Source: Streptomyces sp. SID12488 (GTDB lineage Bacteria > Actinomycetota > Actinomycetes > Streptomycetales > Streptomycetaceae). Taken from it: 64,000 nucleotides of DNA. The notes under the pieces were generated by a model. It was given only the letters and a program-made list of their open reading frames with translations, was not told the DNA's origin and did not search any database. The DNA lies in NCBI RefSeq assembly GCF_010548275.1, contig NZ_JAAGLT010000003.1, forward strand, positions 1-64,000, written 5' to 3'. The translations under genes and the position numbers were made by a program. Of this stretch, positions 16,647 through 29,000 are shown one piece after another (within the stretch, counting starts at the first letter, position 1; each line of letters opens with the position of its first letter).

Positions 16647-17222
16647 TCAGAGGGTGGGGGGCGGGAGGTAGGGGGCCGTGGAGGGGAGGCCGACGTCTGA
16701 TGGGAGGAGGGAGGCGACCCAGCAGTCGCGGCGTACTCCCTTGTTGTTGATCGCTGAGCGCAGGGTGCCTTCCATGGTGAAGCCGGCTTTTTGTGCTGTT
16801 GCCCAGGACGCGGTGTTGCCCACCTCCGCCCGCCATTCCACGCGGTCCACGGACATGTCGGTGAAGGCCCACCGGGAGGCGGTGATCGTGGCTTCGGTGA
16901 TGTAGCCGTTGCCCCGGTGGGGCTTGGCGGCCCAGAAGCCGACTTCGGTCATTCCCAGGGAGCGCATGGTGAGGGCGAGCATGCCCACCAGCTCCTCCCC
17001 TTCGGGGAGGAAGACGCCGAACGTGAACATCGAGCCGTCGGCCCAGCCGTCGGGCACCAGCTGGGAGGTGAAGCCGTGCGCGTGCTCGGGGAGGTAGGGC
17101 GACGGGATCGTCGTCCAGCGCTGGATGTCGGGGTCCTGCACCGCCGCGTACACGGCGTCCGTGTCGTGCGGGCCGACCGTGCGCAGGAGGAGACGGGCCG
17201 TGGTGAGTGTGACGGGGTCCAT
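16647..17222 (-). CDS. GNAT-family N-acetyltransferase (RimJ/RimL-like)
   Basis: 191 aa. The N terminus LTTARLLLRTVGPHD is typical of RimJ/RimL-type acetyltransferases. The acetyl-CoA binding region reads VGFWAAKPHRGNGYITEA (R/Q-x2-G-x-G/A variant HRGNGY), and the C-terminal VGNTASWATAQKAGFTMEG matches the conserved N-x-x-S-x-x-x-x-x-K-x-G-F motif. The substrate, probably a protein N terminus or small amine, cannot be told from sequence. It is divergent from secA. The last ~15 residues are Pro/Ser-rich and not conserved in character. Confidence 0.87.
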   Translation of the reverse strand: MDPVTLTTARLLLRTVGPHDTDAVYAAVQDPDIQRWTTIPSPYLPEHAHGFTSQLVPDGWADGSMFTFGVFLPEGEELVGMLALTMRSLGMTEVGFWAAKPHRGNGYITEATITASRWAFTDMSVDRVEWRAEVGNTASWATAQKAGFTMEGTLRSAINNKGVRRDCWVASLLPSDVGLPSTAPYLPPPTL

Positions 17223-17467
17223 CGGCCGATTCTGCTCGGGGGAGGATCAGGGCGCCATCCCTTTTGCCGTCCGCGAGTTCGTGATCACAATTCGCGCAAT
17301 TCGTGGGTGGGGCGCGGCACCATCCGTGACTCCCGGCCGTTCTCCTTATGGCTGTCCTACCGGCAGGCCTCCCGGCTGGGCGGGGTCCTCGCATACGATG
17401 GCCGTCGCTCAGCTAAGACAATGGAAACCGACTGTCCTAGGCCCGACCGGCAAGGAGACCAAGCCCC

Positions 17468-20290
<2,823 letters not shown>

Positions 20291-20394
20291 GCCGCAAGGA
20301 GCCAGCCGTAAGAAGTAGGCCGCAAGGGCTGGGCCTGAGAAATGGGCTGTCAGAAGCAGGCAGTAGGTAAGTGAGTACGCGGTAGTCGCTGTGT

Positions 20395-20431
20395 GAAGGG
20401 CCGGGCATCCTGCGAGGGTGGCCGGCCCTTC
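20395..20431 (+). terminator. terminator after secA, shared with convergent gene
   Basis: Perfect 10-bp stem gaagggccgg (20395-20404) / ccggcccttc (20422-20431) with a 17-nt loop. It lies between the convergent secA and Rv3235-like genes, so it can serve both. Confidence 0.7.
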
Positions 20432-20469
20432 GGCGTGTGCGGGTGGTCGGGGGACTGCCGCGGTGGTGC

Positions 20470-21084
20470 CTAGTCGTCCGCCGTGTGGGGCCTTCGGGGG
20501 CCGCCCAGTTCCACCGCCGTGCAGCGCCAGCGGAAGTCGTGGCCCAGTTCCAGGCGGAAGGCCATCGCGCGGAGCTGGTTGCCCGCGCCGATGCGGGCGA
20601 AGGCCTCCAGTGCGCCTTGGCTGGGCTCGTAGTAGCCGACGTCGCGGACGACGGGGCGGGTGCCGCGGGTGCGGAGGGGGCCGCGTTCCGCGAGCCAGGC
20701 CAGTTCGTCGTAGGCGCGGCCCACGGTGTGGCGGAGCATGCTGTGGACGGGGCGTTCGCCGCTCAGGACCGCCAGGAGGCGGTCGGCGAAGAGGTCGGTG
20801 GGTCGGGGCTGCGGGGGTGTCAGGCGTGGCTGAGAGGGCTTCTGGAGGGGGTGCGGCGGTGCAGTCCTGTACTGCTCTGGGCTCTGGCCCTGGCCACGTT
20901 CGTGTCCACGTCCCTGGGTGGGGACTCGGGGTTCGGTGGGGGTGGTGTTTTGGAGGAGAGGCGTGCGGGGGGTGCCTCCGCCCGGGGTGGTGCGGTGCGG
21001 GGTGCTGCCGGGGCGGCGGGTGTCCCTGCGTACCGGCGGGCGGGACGGCGTGCGGTGGACCGTCCTCGTCATCACCTTGTTCAT
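20470..21084 (-). CDS. Rv3235-family protein (DUF6459-like)
   Basis: 204 aa. The first ~95 residues are basic, Pro/Thr/Arg-rich and low complexity. The C-terminal ~105 residues form the conserved domain: DLFADRLLAVLSGERPVHSMLRHTVGRAYDELAWL, followed by ELGHDFRWRCTAVELG (shown here in pieces). The family occurs beside secA in actinobacteria, including Mycobacterium Rv3235 next to Rv3240 (secA1). No function is established; the conserved position suggests an export- or division-related role, which is inference. The start could be ATG 21084 or ATG 21072. Confidence 0.8.
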   Translation of the reverse strand: MNKVMTRTVHRTPSRPPVRRDTRRPGSTPHRTTPGGGTPRTPLLQNTTPTEPRVPTQGRGHERGQGQSPEQYRTAPPHPLQKPSQPRLTPPQPRPTDLFADRLLAVLSGERPVHSMLRHTVGRAYDELAWLAERGPLRTRGTRPVVRDVGYYEPSQGALEAFARIGAGNQLRAMAFRLELGHDFRWRCTAVELGGPRRPHTADD

Positions 21085-21426
21085 GAAATGTCCCCGTTCT
21101 TGAGGCCCGAGTGGGTACCGGGCGGTAACTTTCTGGTGGGGATCTTGTACGGGGAGTGACCGGCCGGGTGCAAGGAAGGGCGGGGTGCGGTTCGGGGGGT
21201 CCGGAGGTTCACTTATCCGGGTGGTTCGAGGAGGGGAAAGGCCTGGTGGGGATGGGGGGTGGGGGTGAATTTCGAGGCGTCGGGTGGACGCTCGGAGAGG
21301 TCTGGGCGGGGACTCGAAAGGGGACGCCCCGACGTATCCTGAGGGTCTTCCCGGGGCGTCCCCTGGTCGCGCCGGAGGGCTTGCTGGTTCCGGTCATGGA
21401 AACGCCCACTACGAAAGCGGTCAGCC
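21085..21426. other. intergenic region between divergent genes
   Basis: 342 bp with no gene I can support. It contains a perfect inverted repeat at 21320-21363 described separately. Elsewhere it is G-rich on the plus strand with no recognisable RNA or coding signal. Confidence 0.6.
21320..21363 (+). promoter_or_regulatory. inverted repeat upstream of the DUF6912 gene
   Basis: Perfect 12-bp arms, ggggacgccccg (21320-21331) and cggggcgtcccc (21352-21363), separated by 20 bp. The spacer contains tatcct, which could be a -10 element for the gene starting at 21427. This is either an operator around a promoter or a leader hairpin. Confidence 0.5.
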
Positions 21427-21942
21427 ATGCGCGTCTACGTCCCTCTGACCCTCCCGGGCCTTGCCGAGGCGTACAAGACGGGTGAGTTGGGGGCGGGGCC
21501 GTTCGTCGCGTACGCCGTCACACCCGCGTTGCGTGAGTGGTATCTGTCCGACGACATCGAGGAACTGGAGTACGCGGCGCTGAATCGGGCCGCGCTCGCT
21601 TCTCTGCGGCTGCTGGCGATGGAGCCGGGGGTGGTGCGTCGGCGGGTGGTCGTCGCCGTCGAGGTCGCGGACGGGGTGGCGGTCGCCGACCCCGACCGGG
21701 GGCTTGATCCGGGTGCGCTCGGTGAGGTGCGGGTCGGTGGGGCTGTGTCGTTGGGGAAGGCCGCGGCCGTGCATGTCGACTCCGGGGATGCGGAGGGGGA
21801 TGTCGCGGCGGCTGCGGCGGCGTTGGGGGCGGCGGATCGGGGGGATGACGATGCGCAGTTCACGGTGGACGGGGCTGAGGATCATGAGCTGCTCTGGTAT
21901 GCCACGCAGGAGATTCCGAACCTGGTGAATTCGTTGGGGTGA
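21427..21942 (+). CDS. DUF6912 family protein
   Basis: 171 aa. Begins MRVYVPLTLPGLAEAYKTGE and contains AYAVTPALREWYLSDDIEEL and DHELLWYATQEIPNLV, the blocks of a conserved actinobacterial family of unknown function. No membrane segment, signal peptide or catalytic motif is visible, so it is a cytosolic protein of about 18 kDa. In Streptomyces it is usually found next to the HAD phosphatase gene that follows here. It is preceded by a perfect inverted repeat that may regulate it. Confidence 0.75.
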   Translation: MRVYVPLTLPGLAEAYKTGELGAGPFVAYAVTPALREWYLSDDIEELEYAALNRAALASLRLLAMEPGVVRRRVVVAVEVADGVAVADPDRGLDPGALGEVRVGGAVSLGKAAAVHVDSGDAEGDVAAAAAALGAADRGDDDAQFTVDGAEDHELLWYATQEIPNLVNSLG

Positions 21943-21962
21943 GCTGGGATGCGCGGTGGGTT

Positions 21963-22110
21963 GTTTCGCCCCCGCCGCCCCTACCCGTCCCATCCTGTTC
22001 CTGGGGGCTGCGCCCCCAGACCCCCCTTTCGCGCTGAACGCGCTTGTCCTCAATCGCCGGACGGGCTGAATGGTGCCGGCCGGTGCCGAAGGGGTACCGC
22101 CTACGCTGGA
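21963..22110 (+). repeat. intergenic repeat family A, copy 2
   Basis: Opens with ttcgcccccgccgcccctac and continues with the stem core tgggggctgcgcccccaga, then gcgctgaacgcgcttgtcct, gccggacgggctgaatggtg and gccgaaggggtaccgcc. It is closely similar to copy 1 (16439) over its full length. It fills the gap between the DUF6912 and HAD genes. Confidence 0.8.
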
Positions 22111-22141
22111 GGAGCGCTGGGGTGAGAGGTATTTTCTTGGT

Positions 22142-22807
22142 ATGGGGAAGTACGGAGTGGCGCACATCGTGTGGGACTGGAACGGGACCCTGTTTCATGA
22201 CACCGATGCCGTCATAGGGGCGACGAACGCCGCGTTCGCCGAGCTGGGGCTGGAGCCGATCACGCTGGAGCAGTACCGGGCGCTGTACTGCGTGCCGGTG
22301 CCGCGGTTCTACGAGCGGCTGCTCGGGCGGCTGCCCACCGATGCCGAGTGGGCTGTCATGGACGACGTCTTCCACCGGTACTACGCGGAGCACCGGGTGG
22401 CCTGTGAGCTGGCCGTGGGTGCGCGGGATCTGTTGGCCGGGTGGCAGTCGGCGGGGCGCAGTCAGTCCATTCTGAGCATGTACGGGCATGCCGACCTCGT
22501 CCCGCTGGTCCGGGGATTCGGGATCGAGCCACACTTCGTTCGCGTCGACGGGCGTACCGGGCCCTCCGGGGGGAGCAAAGCCGAGCACATGGTGCGTCAC
22601 CTCGGTGCGCTCACCGGCGTCGAGGCCGCGCGCACTGTGGTCATCGGGGACGCGGCCGACGATGCCGTCGCCGCCCTGCACGTCGGTGCGCGGGCCGTGC
22701 TCTACACCGGGGGTTCCCACGGACGGGCCAGCCTCGAAGAGGTGGGCGTGCCCGTGGTGGACAGCCTGGAGGAGGCCGTCGCCGTCGCCGAGCGGCTGGC
22801 CGCGTAG
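22142..22807 (+). CDS. HAD-superfamily hydrolase
   Basis: 221 aa. Motif I is IVWDWNGTLFHD with nucleophile Asp12 and Asn14 in the second position, a variant common in PGP-like HAD proteins. Motif II Ser lies in SILSMYGHADLV, motif III Lys in SKAEHMVRHLG and motif IV in VVIGDAADDAVAAL. A cap domain sits between motifs I and II, the phosphoglycolate-phosphatase-like arrangement. It probably dephosphorylates a small sugar or nucleotide phosphate; the substrate is unknown. ATG 22142 is preferred over the upstream in-frame start at 22070, which lies within the repeat element. Confidence 0.87.
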   Translation: MGKYGVAHIVWDWNGTLFHDTDAVIGATNAAFAELGLEPITLEQYRALYCVPVPRFYERLLGRLPTDAEWAVMDDVFHRYYAEHRVACELAVGARDLLAGWQSAGRSQSILSMYGHADLVPLVRGFGIEPHFVRVDGRTGPSGGSKAEHMVRHLGALTGVEAARTVVIGDAADDAVAALHVGARAVLYTGGSHGRASLEEVGVPVVDSLEEAVAVAERLAA

Positions 22808-22815
22808 CCATAGTC

Positions 22816-22839
22816 GTGGCTGTGGCTGTGGCTGTGGCT
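22816..22839 (+). repeat. hexanucleotide tandem repeat (gtggct)4
   Basis: Four perfect copies of gtggct plus a degenerate fifth (gtagcc), immediately downstream of the HAD gene stop and ~100 bp before the next gene. It is non-coding and could vary in copy number between strains. Confidence 0.7.
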
Positions 22840-22937
22840 GTAGCCGTATCCGTGTTCCGTTCTGCGGCTCGGTTCACTCTCCGCGTTCGCCCACGTACCC
22901 TGTGCCATGGGTGGTGGGCGGGAGCAGGGGGCGGGGA

Positions 22938-25290
22938 ATGGTGTTCGGGTTCGGGCAGCGGCGGGGTGGGCAACTGCCCGTCGAGCTGACCAGTTTTGTC
23001 GGGCGGACCGAGGAACTCGCGCTGGTGCGCGGCGCGTTCGAGCAGGCCCGGCTCGTCACCCTCGTCGGGCCGGGCGGCGTCGGCAAGAGCCGTACCGCCC
23101 TGAAGGCCGCCGCCGGGCTCGGGGAACTGTTCCCCGACGGGGTGTGGCTGGCCGAGTTGTCCGGGCTGCGCGACCCGGAACTCGTCCCCGCGACGCTCGC
23201 CGCCGTGCTCGAACTGCCCGAGCAGCCCGGGATGCAGCCGGTCGACGCCGTGGTCGCCCATCTTCAGGGGCGTCGGCTGCTGATCGTGCTCGACACCTGT
23301 GAGCATCTCGTCGACGCCTGCGCCATGCTGTCCGACATCCTGCTGCGGGAGGCCGAGGGCGTCAGCGTGCTGGCCACCAGCCGACAGCCACTCGACGTGC
23401 CCGGCGAGCACTGTGTGCAACTGGCCCCGCTCGCCACCGACGAGGCGCTGGAACTGTTCCTGGAGCGGGCTCGCGCCGCCGTGCCCGGGTTCCGGTTTCC
23501 CGAGGCCTTCCTGACCGGCCAGGAAGGGGAGCCGGGGGATCGGGAGCGGCTGCTCGCACTCGTTCGGCGCCTCGACGGGATTCCTCTCGCGCTGGAGCTG
23601 GCCGCGGTGCGGTTGCGGGCCGTGTCGTTGGAGGAGCTGGTGGCGCGGCTCGACCATCGGTTCGAGGTGCTGACCGGCGGGCGGCGCACGGCACTCGCGC
23701 GGCACCAGACACTCCGTACGGCCATCGGGTGGTCGCACGAGTTGTGCACGCCCGAGGAGCGGTTGCTGTGGGCCCGGTTGTCCGTCTTCGCGGGGTCGTT
23801 CCGGCTGGCTGTTGCCGAACAGGTTTGTGGGGGAGGGGAGTTGCCGCGCGGGCGGGTGCTGGAGGCGCTCATCGGGCTGGTCGACAAGTCCGTGGTCCAG
23901 CGGGTCGGTGAGGACGGTGGGCGCTACCGGCTGCTGGACACCATCCGGGAGTACGGCGCCGACTGGCTCGACGAGTCCGGCGGCGCGCCCGCCGTACGGG
24001 AGCGGCACTTCGCCTGCTACGAGGATCTCGCCCAGCGGTTCTGGGGCGGGTTCCTCACCTCCGCGCAGGTCGGGCTGCACCGGGAGGTGCGCGACGAGGT
24101 CGCCGACGTACGGGCCGCCCTGCGGTATGCCTACGAGGGCGGGGAGGCGGCGGCGGAGCGCGGGGTGTGGGTGGCGACCCTGCTCGGGCCCTACTGGCGG
24201 GCCGTGGGCACCCTGTCCGAGGGGCGGTACTGGATCGACAAGGGGCTCGGTCTGGTCGTCGGCGACTCGGCGGCGCGGGCCTGGGGGCTGTTGATGGCCG
24301 GAGTCTTCGCCGTGTGGACGGCGGATCTCCACACCGCCCTGACGCGGTTCCCGGAGGCCCAGGAGGCCGCCCGGCGGGTGGGCGAGGACCGGGTCGTGCT
24401 GTTCACCGAGGCGTATCTCGGGGGGCTCGCCGCCCTCTGCGGGGACGTCGAGAACGGGCTCGCCGCGCTGGAGAGGGCCCGGCTGCGGATGGTCGAGACG
24501 GACGACGGGCTCGGGATCGGTGTCTTCCACTACGAGGGTGCCCTCGTGCGGGCCGTGCTCGGCGACACCGCCGGCGCGCTGGAACTGTGCGCCACCGGGC
24601 TGGCGTATCTGGAAGGCACCGGCGAGCGGCAGCTGTACGGGTCGACGCTCATGGTGCAGGGCGTCATCCGCTGGCTCTCGGGGGAGCGGGCGGAGAGCGC
24701 CGCCTCCCTGCGGCGGGCCCTCGACGCGGGCCGGTGAACTCGGTGAGGTGCTGGTCTTCGCGATGTGCGCCCTGGTGCTCGGCTGGCACGCGGCGCACGA
24801 GGGCCGGCCGGTGCGGGCGGCCTGGCTGCTCGGATACGCCGAGCACGCGCGCCGGACGGGCGGCGACCCCGTCGACCTGCTGCCGTCGCTGCTGGAGGAG
24901 CAGCAGGCCGTACGGGAGTCCGTGCGCGAGGCGCTGGGGGACGGGGAGTTCGAGCGGTGGCGCGGCGTCGGGGCCCGGCTGTCCGGGCAGGACGTGCTGG
25001 ACGCGGTGCGAGCCGACGCCGAGGTGCCGGGGACGCGGCGGAAGGTGCCCGGGCCGCGGGGAGTCGACGCGCTGACCCGGCGTGAGCGGGAGGTCGCCGC
25101 ACTGGTCGCGCAGGGGCTGTCGAACCGGGAGATCGCCGAGCGGCTGGTCATCTCCAAGCGGACCGCCGACGCCCACGTCGAGCACATCCTCGCCAAGCTG
25201 GGCGTCACCTCCCGCGGTGAGATCCCGGCCCTGCCGACCGTTCCGTCTGTTCCGTCCGTTCGGGTCGTGCCGATGACGCCGGAAATGTGA
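22938..25290 (+). pseudogene. AAA/LuxR-family transcriptional regulator, frameshifted
   Basis: A ~783-aa regulator split by a one-base insertion. The first frame (22938-24737) starts MVFGFGQRRGGQLPVE. It holds an STAND-type NTPase with Walker A GPGGVGKS (44-51), Walker B RRLLIVLDTCEHL and TPR-like helices. It then stops at TGA 24735-24737 right after LRRALDAGR. The next frame resumes exactly with ELGEVLVFAMCALVLGW and runs to the LuxR HTH LTRREREVAALVAQGLSNRE, ending at 25290. Removing the t at 24735 restores one continuous protein. It is related to large AfsR/LAL-like regulators. Either a sequencing error or a genuine inactivation or phase variant; the sequence cannot decide. Confidence 0.75.
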
Positions 25291-26037
25291 TGTGAACGAC
25301 GCGGTGTGTACGTAACGCTGTCGTACGTATACCTATGGGCGCGTCCTGTCGTGCTGTTCCGTCGAATCCGTATGCCGATCTCCGGAGGATTCGAGCCCCC
25401 GGGCACCTGCCGTGCCCGATGCTCGTAGTGCGTCGCCCGGGGGCATCCCGCTGAGCGGCCGGGTGTCGGCACTGCTGGTCAGAATCCCCACGGCCCGTGG
25501 CTGTCATGGCAGACACCCCGCCGTTCGCCCCGGGCGACGCGGAGGCCCGGCGGCTGTCTTCGTCGGTGGGGCAGCCGCCGCCGTTCGGGCGTTTCGGGCC
25601 TCCCTTTTTCTCCACTGTGCAGAACGGCAAACTTCACGACCCGTCTTTGTACACAAATGGCGCATGACGTGGCCCCCGTGATGAGCGATAGCCTGGTGGC
25701 GTGATCAGCGCGATACGTCGCGGGGGCGTCATGGCCCCTGCCCTGCGCCCGGAACGCACGGACCACATCCGTGCCCGGGTGGCGATCGCTGGTCGGCGCG
25801 GGCGGGACGGAACCCCGAGGGTTCCCAGGACGCCGTACGCATCCCACGGACCGGCGCCCGCGAGAGCAGCGTCACACTCCGCCGGGGTGCCGAGAATGGC
25901 TGATAACCCACCGCTCTTCCCACCCTGCGGCATAGCGTCGGAACAGACCGGACACCCCGCGTCGAGGCGTTGTGCCGGAAGAGGGACCGTACTTCCTTCT
26001 ACGTCACGCAACGGCGCGCGACAGGAGCCAGAGGACA
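25291..26037. other. long intergenic region before NAD-GDH
   Basis: 747 bp between the LuxR-type regulator and the glutamate dehydrogenase. I see no tRNA and no strongly coding frame. One possible short gene at 25506-25667 is listed separately. The last ~100 bp should hold the GDH promoter, but I cannot place -35 and -10 elements confidently. Confidence 0.6.
25506..25667 (+). CDS. possible small hypothetical protein (53 aa)
   Basis: Begins MADTPPFAPGDAEARRLSSS and ends in HDPSLYTNGA. Roughly 80 percent of third codon positions are G or C, as in real genes here. There is no clear ribosome binding site and no motif or membrane segment. It may be a chance open frame; listed because the region is otherwise empty. 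Confidence 0.25.
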   Translation: MADTPPFAPGDAEARRLSSSVGQPPPFGRFGPPFFSTVQNGKLHDPSLYTNGA

Positions 26038-29000
26038 ATGCAGACCAAGCTGGACGAAGCCAAGGCCGAGCTGCTCGAGAGGGCCGCCCGGGTAGCTGAG
26101 AACAGCCCGGTCGGGGGCTACCTACCGACCGGGACGACACGTGCGACCGCGCCCGGCGGGGACCCCGGAACCCCGGACCACGACACCGTGCTCGCGTTCC
26201 TCCAGCGCTACTACCTGCACACCGCCCAGGAGGACCTCGTCGGCCGCGACCCGGTGGACGTCTTCGGCGCTGCCTTCTCGCACTACCGGCTGGGCGAGAC
26301 ACGTCCGCAGGGCACGGCGAGCGTGCGGGTGCACACCCCGACCGTCGAACAGAACGCCTGGACGTCCAGCCACTCCGTCGTCGAGGTCGTGACCGACGAC
26401 ATGCCCTTCCTCGTCGACTCGGTCACCAACGAACTGTCCCGGCAGAACCGCGGCATCCACCTCGTCATCCATCCGCAGTTCGTCGTACGACGGGACCTGA
26501 CGGGCCGGCTCATCGAGGTGCTGCCCGACCGGGCCACCGGGAGCGCGACCGCCGGGGGCGCCGAGCTGCCGCACGACGCGCACGTCGAGTCGTGGATCCA
26601 CGTCGAGATCGACCGCGAGACCGACCGCGCCGATCTGAAGCAGATCACCAACGACCTGCTGCGCGTGCTGTCCGACACCCGTGAGGCCGTCGAGGACTGG
26701 GAGAAGATGCGCGACGCGGCGCTGCGCATCGCCGAGGAACTGCCCAAGGAGCCGACCGCCGACGATCTGGTCGACCAGGACGTCGAGGAGGCGCGCGAGC
26801 TGCTGCGCTGGCTCGCGCGGGACCACTTCACCTTCCTCGGCTACCGCGAGTACGAGCTGCGGGGCGACGACTCGCTGGGCGCCGTGCCCGGGACCGGGCT
26901 CGGCATCCTGCGGGCCGATCCGCACCACTCCGAGGACGAGGGCCACCCGGTCAGCCCGTCCTTCGAGCGGCTGCCCGCCGACGCCCGCGCCAAGGCCCGC
27001 GAGCACAAGCTCCTCGTACTGACGAAGGCCAACAGCCGCGCCACCGTCCACCGTCCTTCCTACCTCGACTACGTCGGGGTCAAGAAGTTCGACGAGAACG
27101 GTGAGGTCGTCGGTGAGCGGCGGTTCCTGGGGCTGTTCTCCTCCGCCGCCTACACCGAGTCCGTGCGCCGCGTGCCCGTCGTCCGGCGCAAGGTCGAAGA
27201 GGTGCTGCGGGCCGCCGGGTTCTCGCCCGACAGCCATGACGGCCGCGATCTGCTCCAGATCATGGAGACCTACCCGCGCGACGAGATCTTCCAGACGCCG
27301 CCCGACGAACTCCGGGCGATCGTCACCTCGGTGCTCTACCTCCAGGAGCGGCGCCGACTGCGGCTCTACCTCCGCCAGGACGAGTACGGGCGCTACTACT
27401 CCGCGCTCGTCTATCTGCCCCGGGACCGGTACACCACCGGCGTACGGCTGCGGATCATCGACATCCTCAAGGAGGAACTCGGCGGTACCAGCGTCGACTT
27501 CACCGCCTGGAACACCGAATCCATCCTGTCGCGGCTGCACTTCGTCGTCCGCGTCCCGCAGGGCACCGAACTGCCGCAGCTGTCCGACCAGGACAAGGAG
27601 CGCATCGAGGCGCGGCTCGTCGAGGCCGCCCGGTCCTGGGCCGACGGCTTCGGCGAGGCCCTCAACGCCGAGTGCGGCGAGGAGCGCGCCGCCGAACTGC
27701 TGCGCCGGTACGGCAACGCCTTCCCCGAGGGCTACAAGGCCGACCACACTCCGCGTGCCGCCGTCGCCGACCTCGTCCACCTCGAAAAGCTGGGCGTCGG
27801 CACGAACTTCGCGCTGAGCCTGTACGAGCCGGTGGGCGCCGCGCCCGGTGAGCGCCGCTTCAAGATCTACCGCACCGGCGAGTCCGTCTCGCTGTCCTCC
27901 GTGCTCCCCGTCCTCAACCGGCTCGGCGTCGAGGTGATCGACGAGCGGCCGTACGAGCTGCGCTGCTCGGACCGGACCACCGCGTGGATCTACGACTTCG
28001 GGCTCCGGCTGCCCAAGTCGCTGAGCAGCGGCGGGGATTATCTCGGGGACGACGGCCGCGAGCGTTTCCAGGAGGCTTTCTCGGCCACCTGGACCGGGCA
28101 GGCCGAGAACGACGGTTTCAACGCGCTGGTGCTGAGCGCGGGCCTCGACTGGCGGCAGGCGCTGGTGCTGCGCGCGTACGCCAAGTACCTGCGCCAGGCC
28201 GGTTCCACGTTCAGCCAGGACTACATGGAGGACACCCTCCGCAACAACGTCCACACCACTCGGCTGCTGGTGTCGCTGTTCGAGGCGCGGATGTCGCCGG
28301 ACCGGCAGCGGGCGGGCGTCGAGCTGACCGACGCACTCCTGGAGGAACTGGACGCGGCCCTCGACCAGGTGGCCTCCCTCGACGAGGACCGCATCCTGCG
28401 GTCGTTCCTCACCGTCATCAAGGCGACCCTCCGGACGAACTTCTACCAGGAGAGCGCGGGCGGCAAGCCGCACGACTACGTCTCCATGAAGTTCGACCCG
28501 CAGGCCATCCCGGACCTGCCCGCGCCGCGTCCGGCGTACGAGATCTGGGTGTACTCGCCGAAGGTGGAAGGCGTCCACCTGCGGTTCGGGAAGGTCGCGC
28601 GGGGTGGACTGCGCTGGTCGGACCGGCGCGAGGACTTCCGTACCGAGATCCTCGGGCTGGTCAAGGCGCAGATGGTGAAGAACACCGTCATCGTGCCGGT
28701 CGGCGCCAAGGGCGGGTTCGTCGCCAAGCAGCTGCCGGATCCGGCTGTGGACCGGGACGCGTGGCTCGCCGAGGGGGTCAGGAGCTACAAGACGTTCATC
28801 TCGGCGCTCCTCGACATCACCGACAACCTGGTGGCCGGCGAGGTCGTGCCGCCCGCCGACGTCGTACGGCACGACGAGGACGACACCTATCTCGTCGTCG
28901 CCGCCGACAAGGGCACGGCGACCTTCTCGGACATCGCCAACGAGGTCGCCCAGGCGTACAACTTCTGGCTCGGGGACGCCTTCGCGTCGGGCGGCTCGGC

